Positions 43,883 through 52,729 of a DNA stretch of 64,000 nt are shown one piece after another. The position numbers and the translations under genes were made by a program. The stretch lies in assembly GCA_964600785.1 (NCBI GenBank), contig CAZRKH010000010.1:1-64000 (forward strand), written 5' to 3'. The DNA comes from M30B53 sp964600785 (GTDB lineage Bacteria; Planctomycetota; Planctomycetia; Pirellulales; UBA1268). The notes beneath the pieces were generated by a model, which was not told where the DNA came from, ran no database searches, and worked only from the letters and a program-made list of their open reading frames with translations. Position 1 is the stretch's first letter, and the number at the start of each line of letters is the position of its first letter.

Positions 43883-44716
43883 ATGGCTTTGCTCGACTTC
43901 TCCCCCCGCCGCGTTGCGAATCCTCAGGGGCCGGCCCGTTGGGTTGCCATGGTCTGCCTTGTGGCTGTTCTCGGCACGCTCGGCCGGGCCTGGATCACTC
44001 CGCTTGCCGCGGACGGGCCGGCGGTTTCCCGGCCGCTCGAGATCGACGCGGCGATCGATCGCTCACAGCCGATTCCGCCGCCGGCCGGCGAGCACATGGG
44101 CCGGAAGATCGCCCAGACCATGCACTACCGCGGGGCGCCGTGGCTGGTTCGTGAGAGCCGACAGCGGGAAGAAGACTGCCGGATGCTTCTGGAGGCGCTG
44201 GCGATCAAGCCGGGCCAGACGCTTTGCGACCTCGGCTGCGGCAACGGCTTCTATACCCTCGAACTGGCCTCGCGTGCCGGCGGCTCCGGCACCGTCTATG
44301 CGGTCGACATCCAGCGGGAGATGCTCGAACTGCTCGTCGAGCGAGCCCGGGCGGCGGGCCTGGAAACGATCCGGCCGGTGCTCGGCACCGCGGTCGATCC
44401 GCGGCTGCCCGCGGGCGAGGTTGATCTCGTGCTGTGCGTCGATGTCTACCACGAGTTTTCACACCCGGAACTGATGCTCGCCAGAATTCGCGAGAGTCTC
44501 TCCGAGGAAGGCGTGATCGTCCTGGCCGAGTTTCGTGGGGAAGACCCGGCCGTGCCGATCAAGCCGCTGCACAAGATGACCAAGGCCCAGGTCCGCCGCG
44601 AACTCGAGGCGGCCGGGTTCCGCCTGGTGCGGGAATTCGACCGTCTGCCCTGGCAGCATCTGATGTTCTTCGGGAAGACCCCCGGCCGAGGGGGCCCGCA
44701 TGATCCGCAGCATTGA
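43883..44716 (+). CDS. Exported or membrane-attached class I SAM-dependent methyltransferase
   Basis: 277 residues. An N-terminal hydrophobic stretch (WVAMVCLVAVLGTLGRAWIT) suggests a signal or anchor, unusual for a methyltransferase. The Rossmann motif is TLCDLGCGNGFYTLELASRA with GTVYAVDIQREML, then EVDLVLCVDVYHEFSHPELM. The body ends in YxxF-type substrate lid text (REFDRLPWQHLMFFGK). Substrate unknown. Gap to lpxI is 71 bases. Confidence 0.82.
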   Translation: MALLDFSPRRVANPQGPARWVAMVCLVAVLGTLGRAWITPLAADGPAVSRPLEIDAAIDRSQPIPPPAGEHMGRKIAQTMHYRGAPWLVRESRQREEDCRMLLEALAIKPGQTLCDLGCGNGFYTLELASRAGGSGTVYAVDIQREMLELLVERARAAGLETIRPVLGTAVDPRLPAGEVDLVLCVDVYHEFSHPELMLARIRESLSEEGVIVLAEFRGEDPAVPIKPLHKMTKAQVRRELEAAGFRLVREFDRLPWQHLMFFGKTPGRGGPHDPQH

Positions 44717-45012
44717 ACCGGCCTGCGGGGGTCAGGCAGGGTAGGGGAAACGGGCGAGGCCTCCTGCCAGGGGAATGATTTGGCCGGAAAAATGCGGGAT
44801 TTCTCGGGAAAAGTCCCGGTTCCGACTGCCCGCCGGGGCTGGAATGTAATTCGGTGAAACCGTGAATCTGAGCGAACTGATTTGTTGCAACGCTCCCCTC
44901 CCTGAGTCATACTGCACACCCGGGGCGAGGCAGAAGGAGACGATGGTAGGCGGTCATTTTCTCGGTTCATGCCGAGTCGCCATCACAGGATCAACCGCAG
45001 CGAGACGCAACA

Positions 45013-46056
45013 GTGCCACTCACAACGTCGAGTTATCCGACGGCCGCCGCCGCCAGCAAGAAACCCCAGGGGGGTTCGCTCGATCCGGTCGTGCGCGAGG
45101 CTGTCCCCGGCATGCCGCGGACCGATGGAGCCGTTGACGAGCCCAACTGGGTGCTCGGTGACAATCCGACCATGCGGCGGATTGCGAAGTCGATCGAGCG
45201 TGCCGCGGCGGTCGAATGCACGGTGTTGATCTGCGGAGAGACCGGCACCGGCAAGGAACTCTGGGCCAGGCTGCTGCACCGCAGCGGTCCGCGGGCCGGT
45301 CAGGCCTTCGTGCCGGTCAACTGCGCCGCCCTCACTCCGTCGCTCGCCGAAAGTCAGCTCTTCGGGCATGAGAAGGGTGCCTTCACCGGTGCAGCCGGCC
45401 GAGCGCTTGGCATTTTTCGTGCTGCCGCGGACGGCGTCGTCTTCCTCGATGAGATCGGGGAGATGCCCTTGGAGCTGCAGGCAAAACTGCTGCGTCTCCT
45501 GCAGCAGCGGGAAGTGATGCCGGTGGGGGCCACCGAGCCGGTCACCGTTGACGTGCAGATTGTCGCCGCCACCAATCGCAACCTCGAAGAAGAGGTCGAG
45601 AAGGGCACCTTCCGGGAGGATCTCTACTACCGGCTGAACATGATCGAGTTGAAGGTTCCGGCCCTGCGAGAGCGGGCCGACGACATCCCGGAGTTCATCT
45701 CCTTCTTCTCGAGGCAGTGCGCCGCCCGCTACAGGATGCCGGTCTGGGAGCCCTCGCCGCAGGCTCTGGAGGCCTTCTGCAACTTTGGCTGGCCGGGCAA
45801 CGTGCGGCAGCTTGCCCACGTGATCGAGCAGGCCTATGTCCTCGAGATCGAGCCGCGGGTTCCCGTCGTTGAGCGGTCTGAGAGTCCCAAGGTTGATGAC
45901 TCGCGTGTGCCCTGTCTCGAGCTTTCCAAGCTGAGGAGCATGGCGATCAGGCAGGCGCTCGAGGCGACCCGTGGCCACAAGGCGAAGGCAGCCAAACTGC
46001 TTGGTGTGCATGCCAACACGCTCACTCGGATGCTCCGCGAGCACGACCTCGACTGA
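45013..46056 (+). CDS. Sigma-54-dependent transcriptional activator without receiver domain
   Basis: 347 residues from GTG 45013 (ATG 45112 possible). AAA+ domain: Walker A GETGTGKE, the sigma-54 contact loop FGHEKGAFTGA, Walker B GVVFLDEIGEMP, sensor I AATNRNLEEEV and the R-finger region FREDLYYRLNMIELKVPALR. The C-terminal Fis-type helix-turn-helix is MAIRQALEATRGHKAKAAKL with LGVHANTLTRMLREHD. There is no N-terminal receiver or GAF domain, so it is PspF-like and probably controlled by a separate protein. No clear -24/-12 promoter was seen nearby. Confidence 0.92.
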   Translation: MPLTTSSYPTAAAASKKPQGGSLDPVVREAVPGMPRTDGAVDEPNWVLGDNPTMRRIAKSIERAAAVECTVLICGETGTGKELWARLLHRSGPRAGQAFVPVNCAALTPSLAESQLFGHEKGAFTGAAGRALGIFRAAADGVVFLDEIGEMPLELQAKLLRLLQQREVMPVGATEPVTVDVQIVAATNRNLEEEVEKGTFREDLYYRLNMIELKVPALRERADDIPEFISFFSRQCAARYRMPVWEPSPQALEAFCNFGWPGNVRQLAHVIEQAYVLEIEPRVPVVERSESPKVDDSRVPCLELSKLRSMAIRQALEATRGHKAKAAKLLGVHANTLTRMLREHDLD

Positions 46057-46153
46057 GCCTGCCGGCCTGCTGGTTGGCCCTGAAGGTTGCTCCTTCCGGT
46101 CGCTTGAAGATCTTTGGCGGCGGTTGAGCCATCGCATGCTCGCCGCAACCGCC

Positions 46154-47395
46154 TCAGTAGGCGAGGCCGAGCCGGAACATGAAGGTGTCGTTGAGGTCCA
46201 CGTACTGCGGTGGACCGTCGACGTAGTAGAGCTGCCGATAGAAGACGTAGCCGATCTCGAAGTTGCCGGCGAAGCCGGTTGGTGTCAGGGGCACCCATTC
46301 GGTTCCCAGCGTCACGCGGATGTCGTTGTAGTCGAAGGGCGTGATCTGCTGGTAACGGCTCGTGTCGCGGCGGAAGGTCCAGGCCCCGCCGCCGTACTCC
46401 CCGGCCAGATACCACCAGATCGAATGCCGGCCGGCATTCATGATCCGGTGGGCCGCCCGCGGGGCGGGAAAGAAAAAGTCGTAGCGGGAGTCGGCGTTGG
46501 GAGTCCAGGTGAGCCCGACAGCCGGCAGGATCTTGACGAGGTTTCGGTCGAGATAGACGACGCCCAGCTTGCCCTGCATGGTGGGCGTGAGATTGATCGT
46601 GCCGATCCCGCGGCCCATGATTCGCCAGCTGTCGGTGACGAATACATTCCAGTTGGTGAAGACACCCACGCGGACGCCCAGTTCCGCCCCAAACAGCGGT
46701 GTGAACTGCGGATTCCAGGCGGTGTCGATGAAGGCGTCGTAGGTGTTGGGGGGCAGGTCGGCAAAGAAGGTCGAGGTCGTCTGCGGCCCCTGCCAGAGCT
46801 GCAGGCCGAAGCCGGGGGTGACCAGCAGCGGGGCACGGTTGAGATTGGCCGGCGAGTTCGCGAAGAACGGAATCGCGAAGGTGGCGGTGGTGTCGAGTTC
46901 GTTGATGCCCACGCTCGTGCCCTGGCCGTTGCCGGCGATGTAGGCCCAGCTCCCGCGAACGCCCTGGAAGAGTCGCATCGTCTGCTGAAAGGTGGAGTTT
47001 TGCTGGGGATAGCCCTGCGGGAAGAGGTATTGGTTGCCCGCGGTGCCCTGGGTGGGAACGAGGTTGGGCTGGGTTGTGGAATAGCCTGGGTAGCCGGGCT
47101 GGCCGCCGATCGCCGAACTTGCCGCCGGCTGTGTGAGGATCGGGCCGTTGCCCTGGACCATCGGCGGTGGCATCTGCGTGGCCTGCGGCGCGAAGGGATC
47201 CCACGATGGCGGTGGAGGGACCGGCGTGCCATAGGGGCCGGGTGCCTGGGCCAGCCGGTCGAGCGACGAAGCCGCCGGAGGCGGGAGCGACGCGGTCTGG
47301 CCGAAAGTCTCGACGGAGGCAAGTATCGTCGAGACGGCCACGATCAGCCGCAGTCTGTTCCGGAGGGAGCCACCGGAGTCGCCAATGGTGGGCAT
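46154..47395 (-). CDS. Predicted outer membrane beta-barrel protein
   Basis: 413 residues from ATG 47395 (the frame is open upstream to 47689 but that part is Pro/Arg-rich shadow). Signal peptide LRLIVAVSTILASVETFG is followed by a long Pro/Gln-rich linker (~100 residues). Alternating aromatic strands follow (WAYIAGNGQGTSVGINELDT, GFGLQLWQGPQTTSTFFADL, ELGVRVGVFTNWNVFVTDSW), with a terminal strand TFMFRLGLAY typical of barrels. It resembles planctomycete outer-membrane barrel families without known substrate. Convergent with the sigma-54 regulator. Confidence 0.7.
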   Translation of the reverse strand: MPTIGDSGGSLRNRLRLIVAVSTILASVETFGQTASLPPPAASSLDRLAQAPGPYGTPVPPPPSWDPFAPQATQMPPPMVQGNGPILTQPAASSAIGGQPGYPGYSTTQPNLVPTQGTAGNQYLFPQGYPQQNSTFQQTMRLFQGVRGSWAYIAGNGQGTSVGINELDTTATFAIPFFANSPANLNRAPLLVTPGFGLQLWQGPQTTSTFFADLPPNTYDAFIDTAWNPQFTPLFGAELGVRVGVFTNWNVFVTDSWRIMGRGIGTINLTPTMQGKLGVVYLDRNLVKILPAVGLTWTPNADSRYDFFFPAPRAAHRIMNAGRHSIWWYLAGEYGGGAWTFRRDTSRYQQITPFDYNDIRVTLGTEWVPLTPTGFAGNFEIGYVFYRQLYYVDGPPQYVDLNDTFMFRLGLAY

Positions 47396-47592
47396 CTTTC
47401 GCACGCGGCTCTCGCGGAGGCTATGCTTCGAAAAGCGAGATTCGGGAGCGGTCAGAGGGAGCCGTAGGCTCCGCAGGTGGCAGACCGACTCCCGAAACGC
47501 GGGAAGTACCGCGCGGCCGAGGCGGCGGTCAAGGTCGCCGGGCGAGTTCCCGCCCCCGCCCTCGCCGCCTGCCCACTCAGCCTGCCTTGCCC

Positions 47593-48420
47593 ATGCCATC
47601 GGTCCAGCCGGATGCCCGAGACGCGGATGCAATCGATCCCGGGGCAATCCGACGCCTGGCCGATCTGGCGACGGTGGAGCATCTTGCAAAGATCGGGTCG
47701 ACCATGGACCGCGGCCGGGAACTGGCCGGTGCCGCGGCTGACCGTCTGCCGGCGTTGGTGGTGGCCGACCGTCAGACCGCCGGCCGTGGCCGGCAGGGGT
47801 CTGGCTGGTGGCAGGCCGAGGGAAGCCTGGCGATGAGCCTCGTGATCGATCCGGTGGCGATGGGTCTCCCGGCGGCGGAGTCGTGTTGGTCGCTCGCCTG
47901 CGGTATCGCGGTGGCCGAATCGCTCGAACGGCTCGAGCCGTCGATCGCTCCCCGCCTTCGTTGGCCCAACGACATCGAGGTCGATCGACGCAAACTCGCG
48001 GGAATCCTCACGGAGCGAATGCCCGGTGGCCGCGTCGTGTTTGGCCTGGGTCTCAATACCGCAAGTCGCAGTGCCCTCGCACCGCCGCCGCTGCAGTCGC
48101 GGGTCGTGACGGTGCCCGATCTCGTCGGCCACGCGCTCCCGCGGCAGCGGCTGCTCGAGCAGTTTCCGCCGCGGCTCTTCGCGATCCTCGCCGAAATCGC
48201 CACCGACCCGCCGATCCTGGTGGATCGCTATCAGCCGAGATGCGGACTCACCGGCACGCGGGTGCGGGTCTACCAGGGCCGGCGGGTGATCGAAGGGGAA
48301 TGCCTCGGCATCGATGCGGCGGGAAGTCTCGTCGTCGCCACGGCTTCGGGCCGCGTGGCCTGCCACAGCGGCAGTCTCACCCGCCCCTCCGAGAAATGGC
48401 CCGCCGAGCCACCACGCTGA
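47593..48420 (+). CDS. birA: Biotin-[acetyl-CoA-carboxylase] ligase
   Basis: 275 residues from ATG 47593. Catalytic motif ADRQTAGRGRQGSGWWQAEG (biotin-binding GRGRxG), RWPNDIEVDRRKLAGILTER and GLGLNTA are intact. The C-terminal SH3-like domain (TGTRVRVYQGRRVIEGECLG) is present. There is no N-terminal DNA-binding domain, so it acts as ligase only. The 3' end overlaps the RlmM-like gene on the opposite strand by 44 bases. Confidence 0.9.
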   Translation: MPSVQPDARDADAIDPGAIRRLADLATVEHLAKIGSTMDRGRELAGAAADRLPALVVADRQTAGRGRQGSGWWQAEGSLAMSLVIDPVAMGLPAAESCWSLACGIAVAESLERLEPSIAPRLRWPNDIEVDRRKLAGILTERMPGGRVVFGLGLNTASRSALAPPPLQSRVVTVPDLVGHALPRQRLLEQFPPRLFAILAEIATDPPILVDRYQPRCGLTGTRVRVYQGRRVIEGECLGIDAAGSLVVATASGRVACHSGSLTRPSEKWPAEPPR

Positions 48421-49462
48421 TCTCGCGAGCGGAACTCGAGAGCTGTCTCGCCTGCGGCTGGTAGCCCCAGCTCTCAAAGGCTGCCAGCCATGCAGGCAGC
48501 TCTGCCGCCCGGTTCCAGTCGGGAAGTTTGAGCGTGATGATCAGGCCATCGGGCCGCACGTCGCCGGGGCCGAGGAACCGCTCGAGGGCCGCGATGGTGC
48601 TGGTCGGGTCGATATTCATGTCGGCCAGGAGCCAGTCAAAACCCCGCAGGGCGCGTCTCCGCAGGTCGCGGGCCCGCATCCTCCAGTGCTCGAAGCGTGG
48701 CTCGGCCACTAGCCGTGGATCGACCGCCGCCGGGTCGACGCCCCGCACCTGCAGGCCGGCCTCGAGGAGCCGCTGGCAGGCGCCGCCGGGCGCGGCGCCG
48801 AGTTCGCAGGCCCGTTCGCCCGCAGCCAGCCGCAGTCCCGCCGCCGCGATCGCCTCATCGAGCTTCAGCCAGGCCCGCGAGATCGCGCCGGCGGGAAGCA
48901 AGCGAGGATAGATGCCACCGGGCCAACAACTCACCGGACTCACCGCGCGATGCCATCCGACCCAGGCCCGCTCAGGCGAGTCGAGCAGGCAGTCGAGCAC
49001 CAGCTCACCAGGACTCGCGATGCCCCCGGAGGCGAGAGGCCCGAGCGAATTGCGGCGGTCATCCTCGCTGATTCCCAGCCGCCGCTCGATTGCCGCGGAG
49101 ACGTCCCCGGCTGGCGGCATCGGGGCGCCCCGAGTGGTAGGCAGGCGATGCCAGACATGCACCGCCTGCCAGGAGCGGCTCTCGCCACGGGCGACTGCCG
49201 CTTCGGCGAGGGCGTCGACATCGTCGGCCCGCACCTGGCCAAGCGAGTGGGCCACGACGCGTGCGAAGACAAGATCAGCGAGCAAATCCTCCGGAGGCCT
49301 GAAGCCTTCCGGCAGACGGAAGCTGACCGCGCCGCGTCGCCAGGCCGCCCGTGAGGAGCCGGGGATCAGCTGCAACACGCGGGCGGCGACCGCCGCCTCG
49401 GCACCGCCCTGGCAGGCGGTAAGCAGGAAGCCGCCGGCAGCACCCTCCCCTGGCCGGTTCAT
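48377..49462 (-). CDS. RlmM-like 23S rRNA ribose 2'-O-methyltransferase
   Basis: 361 residues from ATG 49462 (TTG 49465 rejected). An N-terminal THUMP-like region (FLLTACQGGAEAAVAARVLQ) precedes an FtsJ-like methyltransferase domain: ISRAWLKLDEAIAAAG, LAAGERACELGAAPGGACQR, VRGVDPAAVDPRL, FDWLLADMNI and DGLIITLKLPDWN. These are the SAM site and catalytic K-D-K positions in the RlmM order. No ribosome site is visible, and a terminator-like hairpin with T-run directly precedes the start. The end overlaps birA by 44 bases. Confidence 0.82.
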   Translation of the reverse strand: MNRPGEGAAGGFLLTACQGGAEAAVAARVLQLIPGSSRAAWRRGAVSFRLPEGFRPPEDLLADLVFARVVAHSLGQVRADDVDALAEAAVARGESRSWQAVHVWHRLPTTRGAPMPPAGDVSAAIERRLGISEDDRRNSLGPLASGGIASPGELVLDCLLDSPERAWVGWHRAVSPVSCWPGGIYPRLLPAGAISRAWLKLDEAIAAAGLRLAAGERACELGAAPGGACQRLLEAGLQVRGVDPAAVDPRLVAEPRFEHWRMRARDLRRRALRGFDWLLADMNIDPTSTIAALERFLGPGDVRPDGLIITLKLPDWNRAAELPAWLAAFESWGYQPQARQLSSSAREISVVARRAISRRGG

Positions 49463-49507
49463 CAAAAAATTAGGCCGGCCCGGGCGCCCAAGGGCCCGGG
49501 CCGGCCT
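49463..49507 (-). terminator. Terminator-like hairpin directly before the RlmM-like start codon
   Basis: Inverted arms AGGCCGGCCCGGGC (49472-49485) and GCCCGGGCCGGCCT (49494-49507) form a 14-base perfect stem with an 8-base loop. On the minus strand it is followed by AATTTTTTG and then the ATG of the RlmM-like gene. It would end transcription of the polylysine ORF just before that gene. Confidence 0.75.
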
Positions 49508-49610
49508 TTCTCGTCTGAACGCGCGAGGGCGTCAGGCCAGAGCCGCACGCGACTCAGGCTCGACGACCCTGCCAGGCGGACCCCGCAGGGACGCCTGGCT
49601 TGTCGCAGGC

Positions 49611-49688
49611 CTAGCGCTTGGCCTTCTTCTTCTTGGCGACCTTCTTCTTGGCGACCTTCTTCTTGGCCGCCTTCTTCTTCTTCGCCAT
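49611..49688 (-). CDS. 25-residue polylysine micropeptide
   Basis: ATG 49688 to TAG 49613. It encodes MAKKKKAAKKKVAKKKVAKK followed by KKAKR: 15 of 25 residues are lysine in AKKK(V) repeats, using mostly AAG. An AAGGAG ribosome site lies eight bases upstream. The other two frames read Arg-rich and Glu-rich peptides that lack such a site. It resembles the C-terminal tails of histone-H1-like bacterial proteins. It is either a genuine nucleic-acid-binding peptide or a relic of a longer protein. A terminator follows at 49472-49507. Confidence 0.6.
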   Translation of the reverse strand: MAKKKKAAKKKVAKKKVAKKKKAKR

Positions 49689-49801
49689 GAAAATGGCTCC
49701 TTGCCATGAGCACCCATTCTTTCAACACACGACCGAACCCCCATGGGCGCTCGAAAACAGGGGTCGGACGACGTTTTGGTTGCGGCCGCAGCCGCGGTGA
49801 A

Positions 49802-50005
49802 TCAGGTCTCGCCTCCCTGGTGCGGACCGACACCGAGGGCCGCGAGCGGCTCCCCACGCCTCGCCCGCTCGGCCTGTCGTTGTCCCCGGTCGGATCCGGC
49901 TCCGCGGCCCGGTGTCCTCCCGGTCGCCGCGTCGAAGTCGATGACCACGTTGCACTCATTCAGCACCCGCGCCGGCTGCACTCGAATTCGTTCGAATGCG
50001 TCCAT
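49802..50005 (-). CDS. Hypothetical small protein
   Basis: 67 codons from ATG 50005, starting MDAFERIRVQPARVLNECNV with VIDFDAATGRTPGRGAG. Third codon positions are GC-rich, as in real genes here, but no ribosome site is seen. The latter half is Arg/Gly-rich. No family recognised; the frame stays open to 50113. Doubtful. Confidence 0.28.
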   Translation of the reverse strand: MDAFERIRVQPARVLNECNVVIDFDAATGRTPGRGAGSDRGQRQAERARRGEPLAALGVGPHQGGET

Positions 50006-50172
50006 CGAAAGCGTGAAACCACGACCTCGATGAACGGCACGCAAGCGTGACGAACGATGTTGTGATTGATCGCGACGAAAACTGTCAAGAGTGGATCGGT
50101 GATGCGAATCCAAAAAATTCGACCGGCCACCGACACGGATCGGGTCGGCGACAGGTCATGATCGGCGGCCGA

Positions 50173-51387
50173 TCATTCCCCACGAGAGCCCGTCAGTTTT
50201 TCCGCCCAGGCCAAAAGCATCGCATGCTGTTGGGAAAATCGCGGTTCATCCACGCCCAGTGGGCTCTTGAAGAAACAGGCGGGCCAGGCCAGCGTGCCTC
50301 GTTCTCCGCCGCGATGCGCCCGCTCGATGAGCCGGGCGAGGTCGATCACCAGCGGCGCCGCGAGGATCGAATCGCAGCCCTGCCAGGTGAACTGGAGGGT
50401 CATGGGGGTGCCGAGGAACCCGCGGAAGTGGATGTGGTCCCAGGCGGTTTTCCAGTCGCCGAGGCTCTCGATGAACTCGATCGACACATGGCTCTGGGGC
50501 GGGTAGCCGAGGATCTCGCCGAGCAGATGGTCCTTGCTGCGGACCTTGGATGCCTTGTTGCGAGGGTCGTCGAGCACCTTGCCGTCCAGATTGCCGAAGA
50601 TGTTGTGGCCGACCCAGCTCATGACCTCCAGATGTCGTGCCGCGAACATCGGTGCGAGCACGCTTTTGAGGAGCGTTTCCCCCGTTTTGCCGTCGCAGCC
50701 GGCCTGGGGCACACCGCAGTCGTCGGCCAGCCGCTGCAGGGCCGTCGGGGTGCCACCGGTTGACGGGGTGAAGTTCACGTAGGAGCAGCCGGCCTGGAAC
50801 GCCGCAGCGGCATAGAGGCTGCTCGTGGGCAGCGGGCAGGAAGACGGGTCGTCAAGCAGAGGTTCGATGTCGGCAAATGATTCCGGCAGTGCCTCTGCGA
50901 GGGGAGGCTCGGTCGAGGCCACGTTGACCACCACGACGTGCCTCAGGGAATGGGCGGTGGCAAAGGCCTCGAGGTCATCGCGGATCCTGCGAATCGCCTC
51001 GCGGGGCGACTCCACGACCGCCGCGGCCGCTTCGTCGGCGAGTTCACGGATCTTCCCCCCGGCGGCCACCAGGGTGCCAGGCCGCAGCCGCCCGGCGGCT
51101 GCGCGGTGGAAATCGACCGCCGCTTCGATCAGCTCCGGCGGGATCGCCCGACTCTCCGACCACATCAGCCCGGCCGCCTCGGCGAGTTCGCCGGGGCGGA
51201 TATCGTGGCCGCCGACGACGATCTCGTCGAAACCGACCAGGTCGAGGCCTGCGAAGGGCTCCAACGCGGTCACCAGGCCGACCGGCGGCGTCCGGCCGCC
51301 CACCAACGACGCCAGCCCGGTCATCACCGTGGTGGCCACGCCCCCCTTGGCTCCAATGAGCCACAGGCCGATCGGTTGACGGGGCAT
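50173..51387 (-). CDS. Inositol-3-phosphate synthase
   Basis: 404 residues from ATG 51387 (the frame is open further upstream but overlaps the divergent aminotransferase start). NAD-binding start IGLWLIGAKGGVATTVMTGL, then VVVVNVASTEPP, SYVNFTPSTGGTPTALQRLA, GKTGETLLKSVLAPMFAARH, SWVGHNIFGNLDG and SKVRSKDHLLGEILGYPPQS. These match the myo-inositol-1-phosphate synthase family, which converts glucose 6-phosphate to inositol phosphate. In this organism it could feed inositol lipids or osmolytes. Confidence 0.9.
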   Translation of the reverse strand: MPRQPIGLWLIGAKGGVATTVMTGLASLVGGRTPPVGLVTALEPFAGLDLVGFDEIVVGGHDIRPGELAEAAGLMWSESRAIPPELIEAAVDFHRAAAGRLRPGTLVAAGGKIRELADEAAAAVVESPREAIRRIRDDLEAFATAHSLRHVVVVNVASTEPPLAEALPESFADIEPLLDDPSSCPLPTSSLYAAAAFQAGCSYVNFTPSTGGTPTALQRLADDCGVPQAGCDGKTGETLLKSVLAPMFAARHLEVMSWVGHNIFGNLDGKVLDDPRNKASKVRSKDHLLGEILGYPPQSHVSIEFIESLGDWKTAWDHIHFRGFLGTPMTLQFTWQGCDSILAAPLVIDLARLIERAHRGGERGTLAWPACFFKSPLGVDEPRFSQQHAMLLAWAEKLTGSRGE

Positions 51388-51469
51388 GGGCAGAGTCACC
51401 GGAGGAAGACAGGCATGAAAACCGCAGCCGCGGCCTTGCAAGTCGAGATGCGTTGGTATCATTTGTCGC

Positions 51470-52729
51470 ATGAGCGCGAGCGTCAAGCAAGGAGAGGCCA
51501 CCGCCGAAGCGGAACATCGCGGTCGAGGTTCGCTGCGGCTCTCCGAACGAATCAGGGCCCTTGCTCCATCCGCGACGCTGGCGATGGCCGCCCGGGCCTC
51601 GGCGATGAAGGCAGCCGGGATCGACGTGATCGACCTCTCCGTGGGCGAACCCGATTTCCCCACGCCCGACCACATCTGCCGGGCTGCCGAGGAGGCGATT
51701 GCCGCCGGTTTCACCAAGTACACGCCGGCACCCGGGATTCCCGCCCTCCGGGAGGCGGTGGCGGCCGATGCCACCCGTCGCACCGGCCGCGAGGTGAAGC
51801 CCTCGCAGGTGGTGGTTTCCAACGGGGCCAAGCACGCCCTGCACAACGTCTTTACCGCCGTGCTCGAGCCGGGTGACGAGGTGGTCGTGCCCGCGCCTTA
51901 TTGGGTGAGCTATGCCGAACTGATCAAGCTCACCGGTGCCCGGCCGATGCTTCTGGAAACCCGCCTGGAGGACGACTTCAAGCTCAGAGCCGAGACCCTC
52001 GCCGCAGCCATCACCCCGGCCACGCGGATGCTCCTGCTCTGCTCGCCGAGCAATCCCACCGGCGTCGTCTATTCCGCCGAGGAACTCAGCGTGCTTGCCG
52101 ACATCGCCGTCGAACGCGACCTGGCGGTGGTCTCGGACGAGATCTACGATCAGCTCGTCTTCGACGGCCGGCAGGCGGTCTCCTTCGCGAGCCTGCGGCC
52201 GGGCCTGGCCGAGCGGACCGTGGTGGTGGCCGGCGTGAGCAAGACCTACTCGATGACCGGCTGGCGAATCGGCTGGACGATCAGCCCGGAGCCGCTGGCC
52301 AAGGCGATCGCCGGCCTGCAGAGCCAAGAGACGAGCAACCCCTGCAGCATCAGCCAGCATGCGGCGATCGCGGCTCTTCAGGGGCCACAGGAATGCGTGG
52401 CCACGATGCGGGACGCCTTCCAGGCCCGGCGGGATCTCGTGGCGGCCCGGCTGGCCGCGATGCCGGGAATCCGTCTGCCCAATATCGGCGGAGCCTTCTA
52501 CGCCTTCTTCGAGATCCTGCCCCACCTCGGCCGCAGCTATGGCGGGAAGCAGGTGGCCACGAGCGTGGAATGGTGCGAGGCCCTGCTCGAGGCGGAACAG
52601 GTCGCCACGGTGGCCGGAGCCGCCTTCGGAGCGGAGGGTCACGTGCGGATGTCGTTCGCGGCCTCCGAGGAGAAGCTTGCCGAGGGCCTCGACCGCATCG
52701 AGCGATTTCTCAGCTCGCCGTCATCCTGA
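51470..52729 (+). CDS. Aspartate/prephenate-type aminotransferase (class I/II, PLP)
   Basis: 419 residues. Fold type I aminotransferase: DVIDLSVGEPDFPTPDHICR, FTKYTPAPGIPALREAV, VVVSNGAKHALHNVF, PAPYWVSYAELIKLTG, LLLCSPSNPTGVVYS, LAVVSDEIYDQLVFDGR, the PLP lysine in VVAGVSKTYSMTGWRIGWTI and a C-terminal arginine in GHVRMSFAASEE. This is the type Ib aspartate aminotransferase group, some members of which act on prephenate. The last 20 bases overlap the dehydrogenase gene on the other strand. Confidence 0.93.
   Translation: MSASVKQGEATAEAEHRGRGSLRLSERIRALAPSATLAMAARASAMKAAGIDVIDLSVGEPDFPTPDHICRAAEEAIAAGFTKYTPAPGIPALREAVAADATRRTGREVKPSQVVVSNGAKHALHNVFTAVLEPGDEVVVPAPYWVSYAELIKLTGARPMLLETRLEDDFKLRAETLAAAITPATRMLLLCSPSNPTGVVYSAEELSVLADIAVERDLAVVSDEIYDQLVFDGRQAVSFASLRPGLAERTVVVAGVSKTYSMTGWRIGWTISPEPLAKAIAGLQSQETSNPCSISQHAAIAALQGPQECVATMRDAFQARRDLVAARLAAMPGIRLPNIGGAFYAFFEILPHLGRSYGGKQVATSVEWCEALLEAEQVATVAGAAFGAEGHVRMSFAASEEKLAEGLDRIERFLSSPSS

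Noticed and set aside
45834..47204. 456-codon minus-strand ORF
   Set aside because: Antisense or out-of-frame to the sigma-54 activator and the barrel gene, with Pro/Arg/His-rich shadow composition.
49532..49959. Arg-rich and Glu-rich minus-strand ORFs overlapping the polylysine ORF
   Set aside because: They are frame shadows of the AAG repeats and have no fitting ribosome site; the lysine frame has one.
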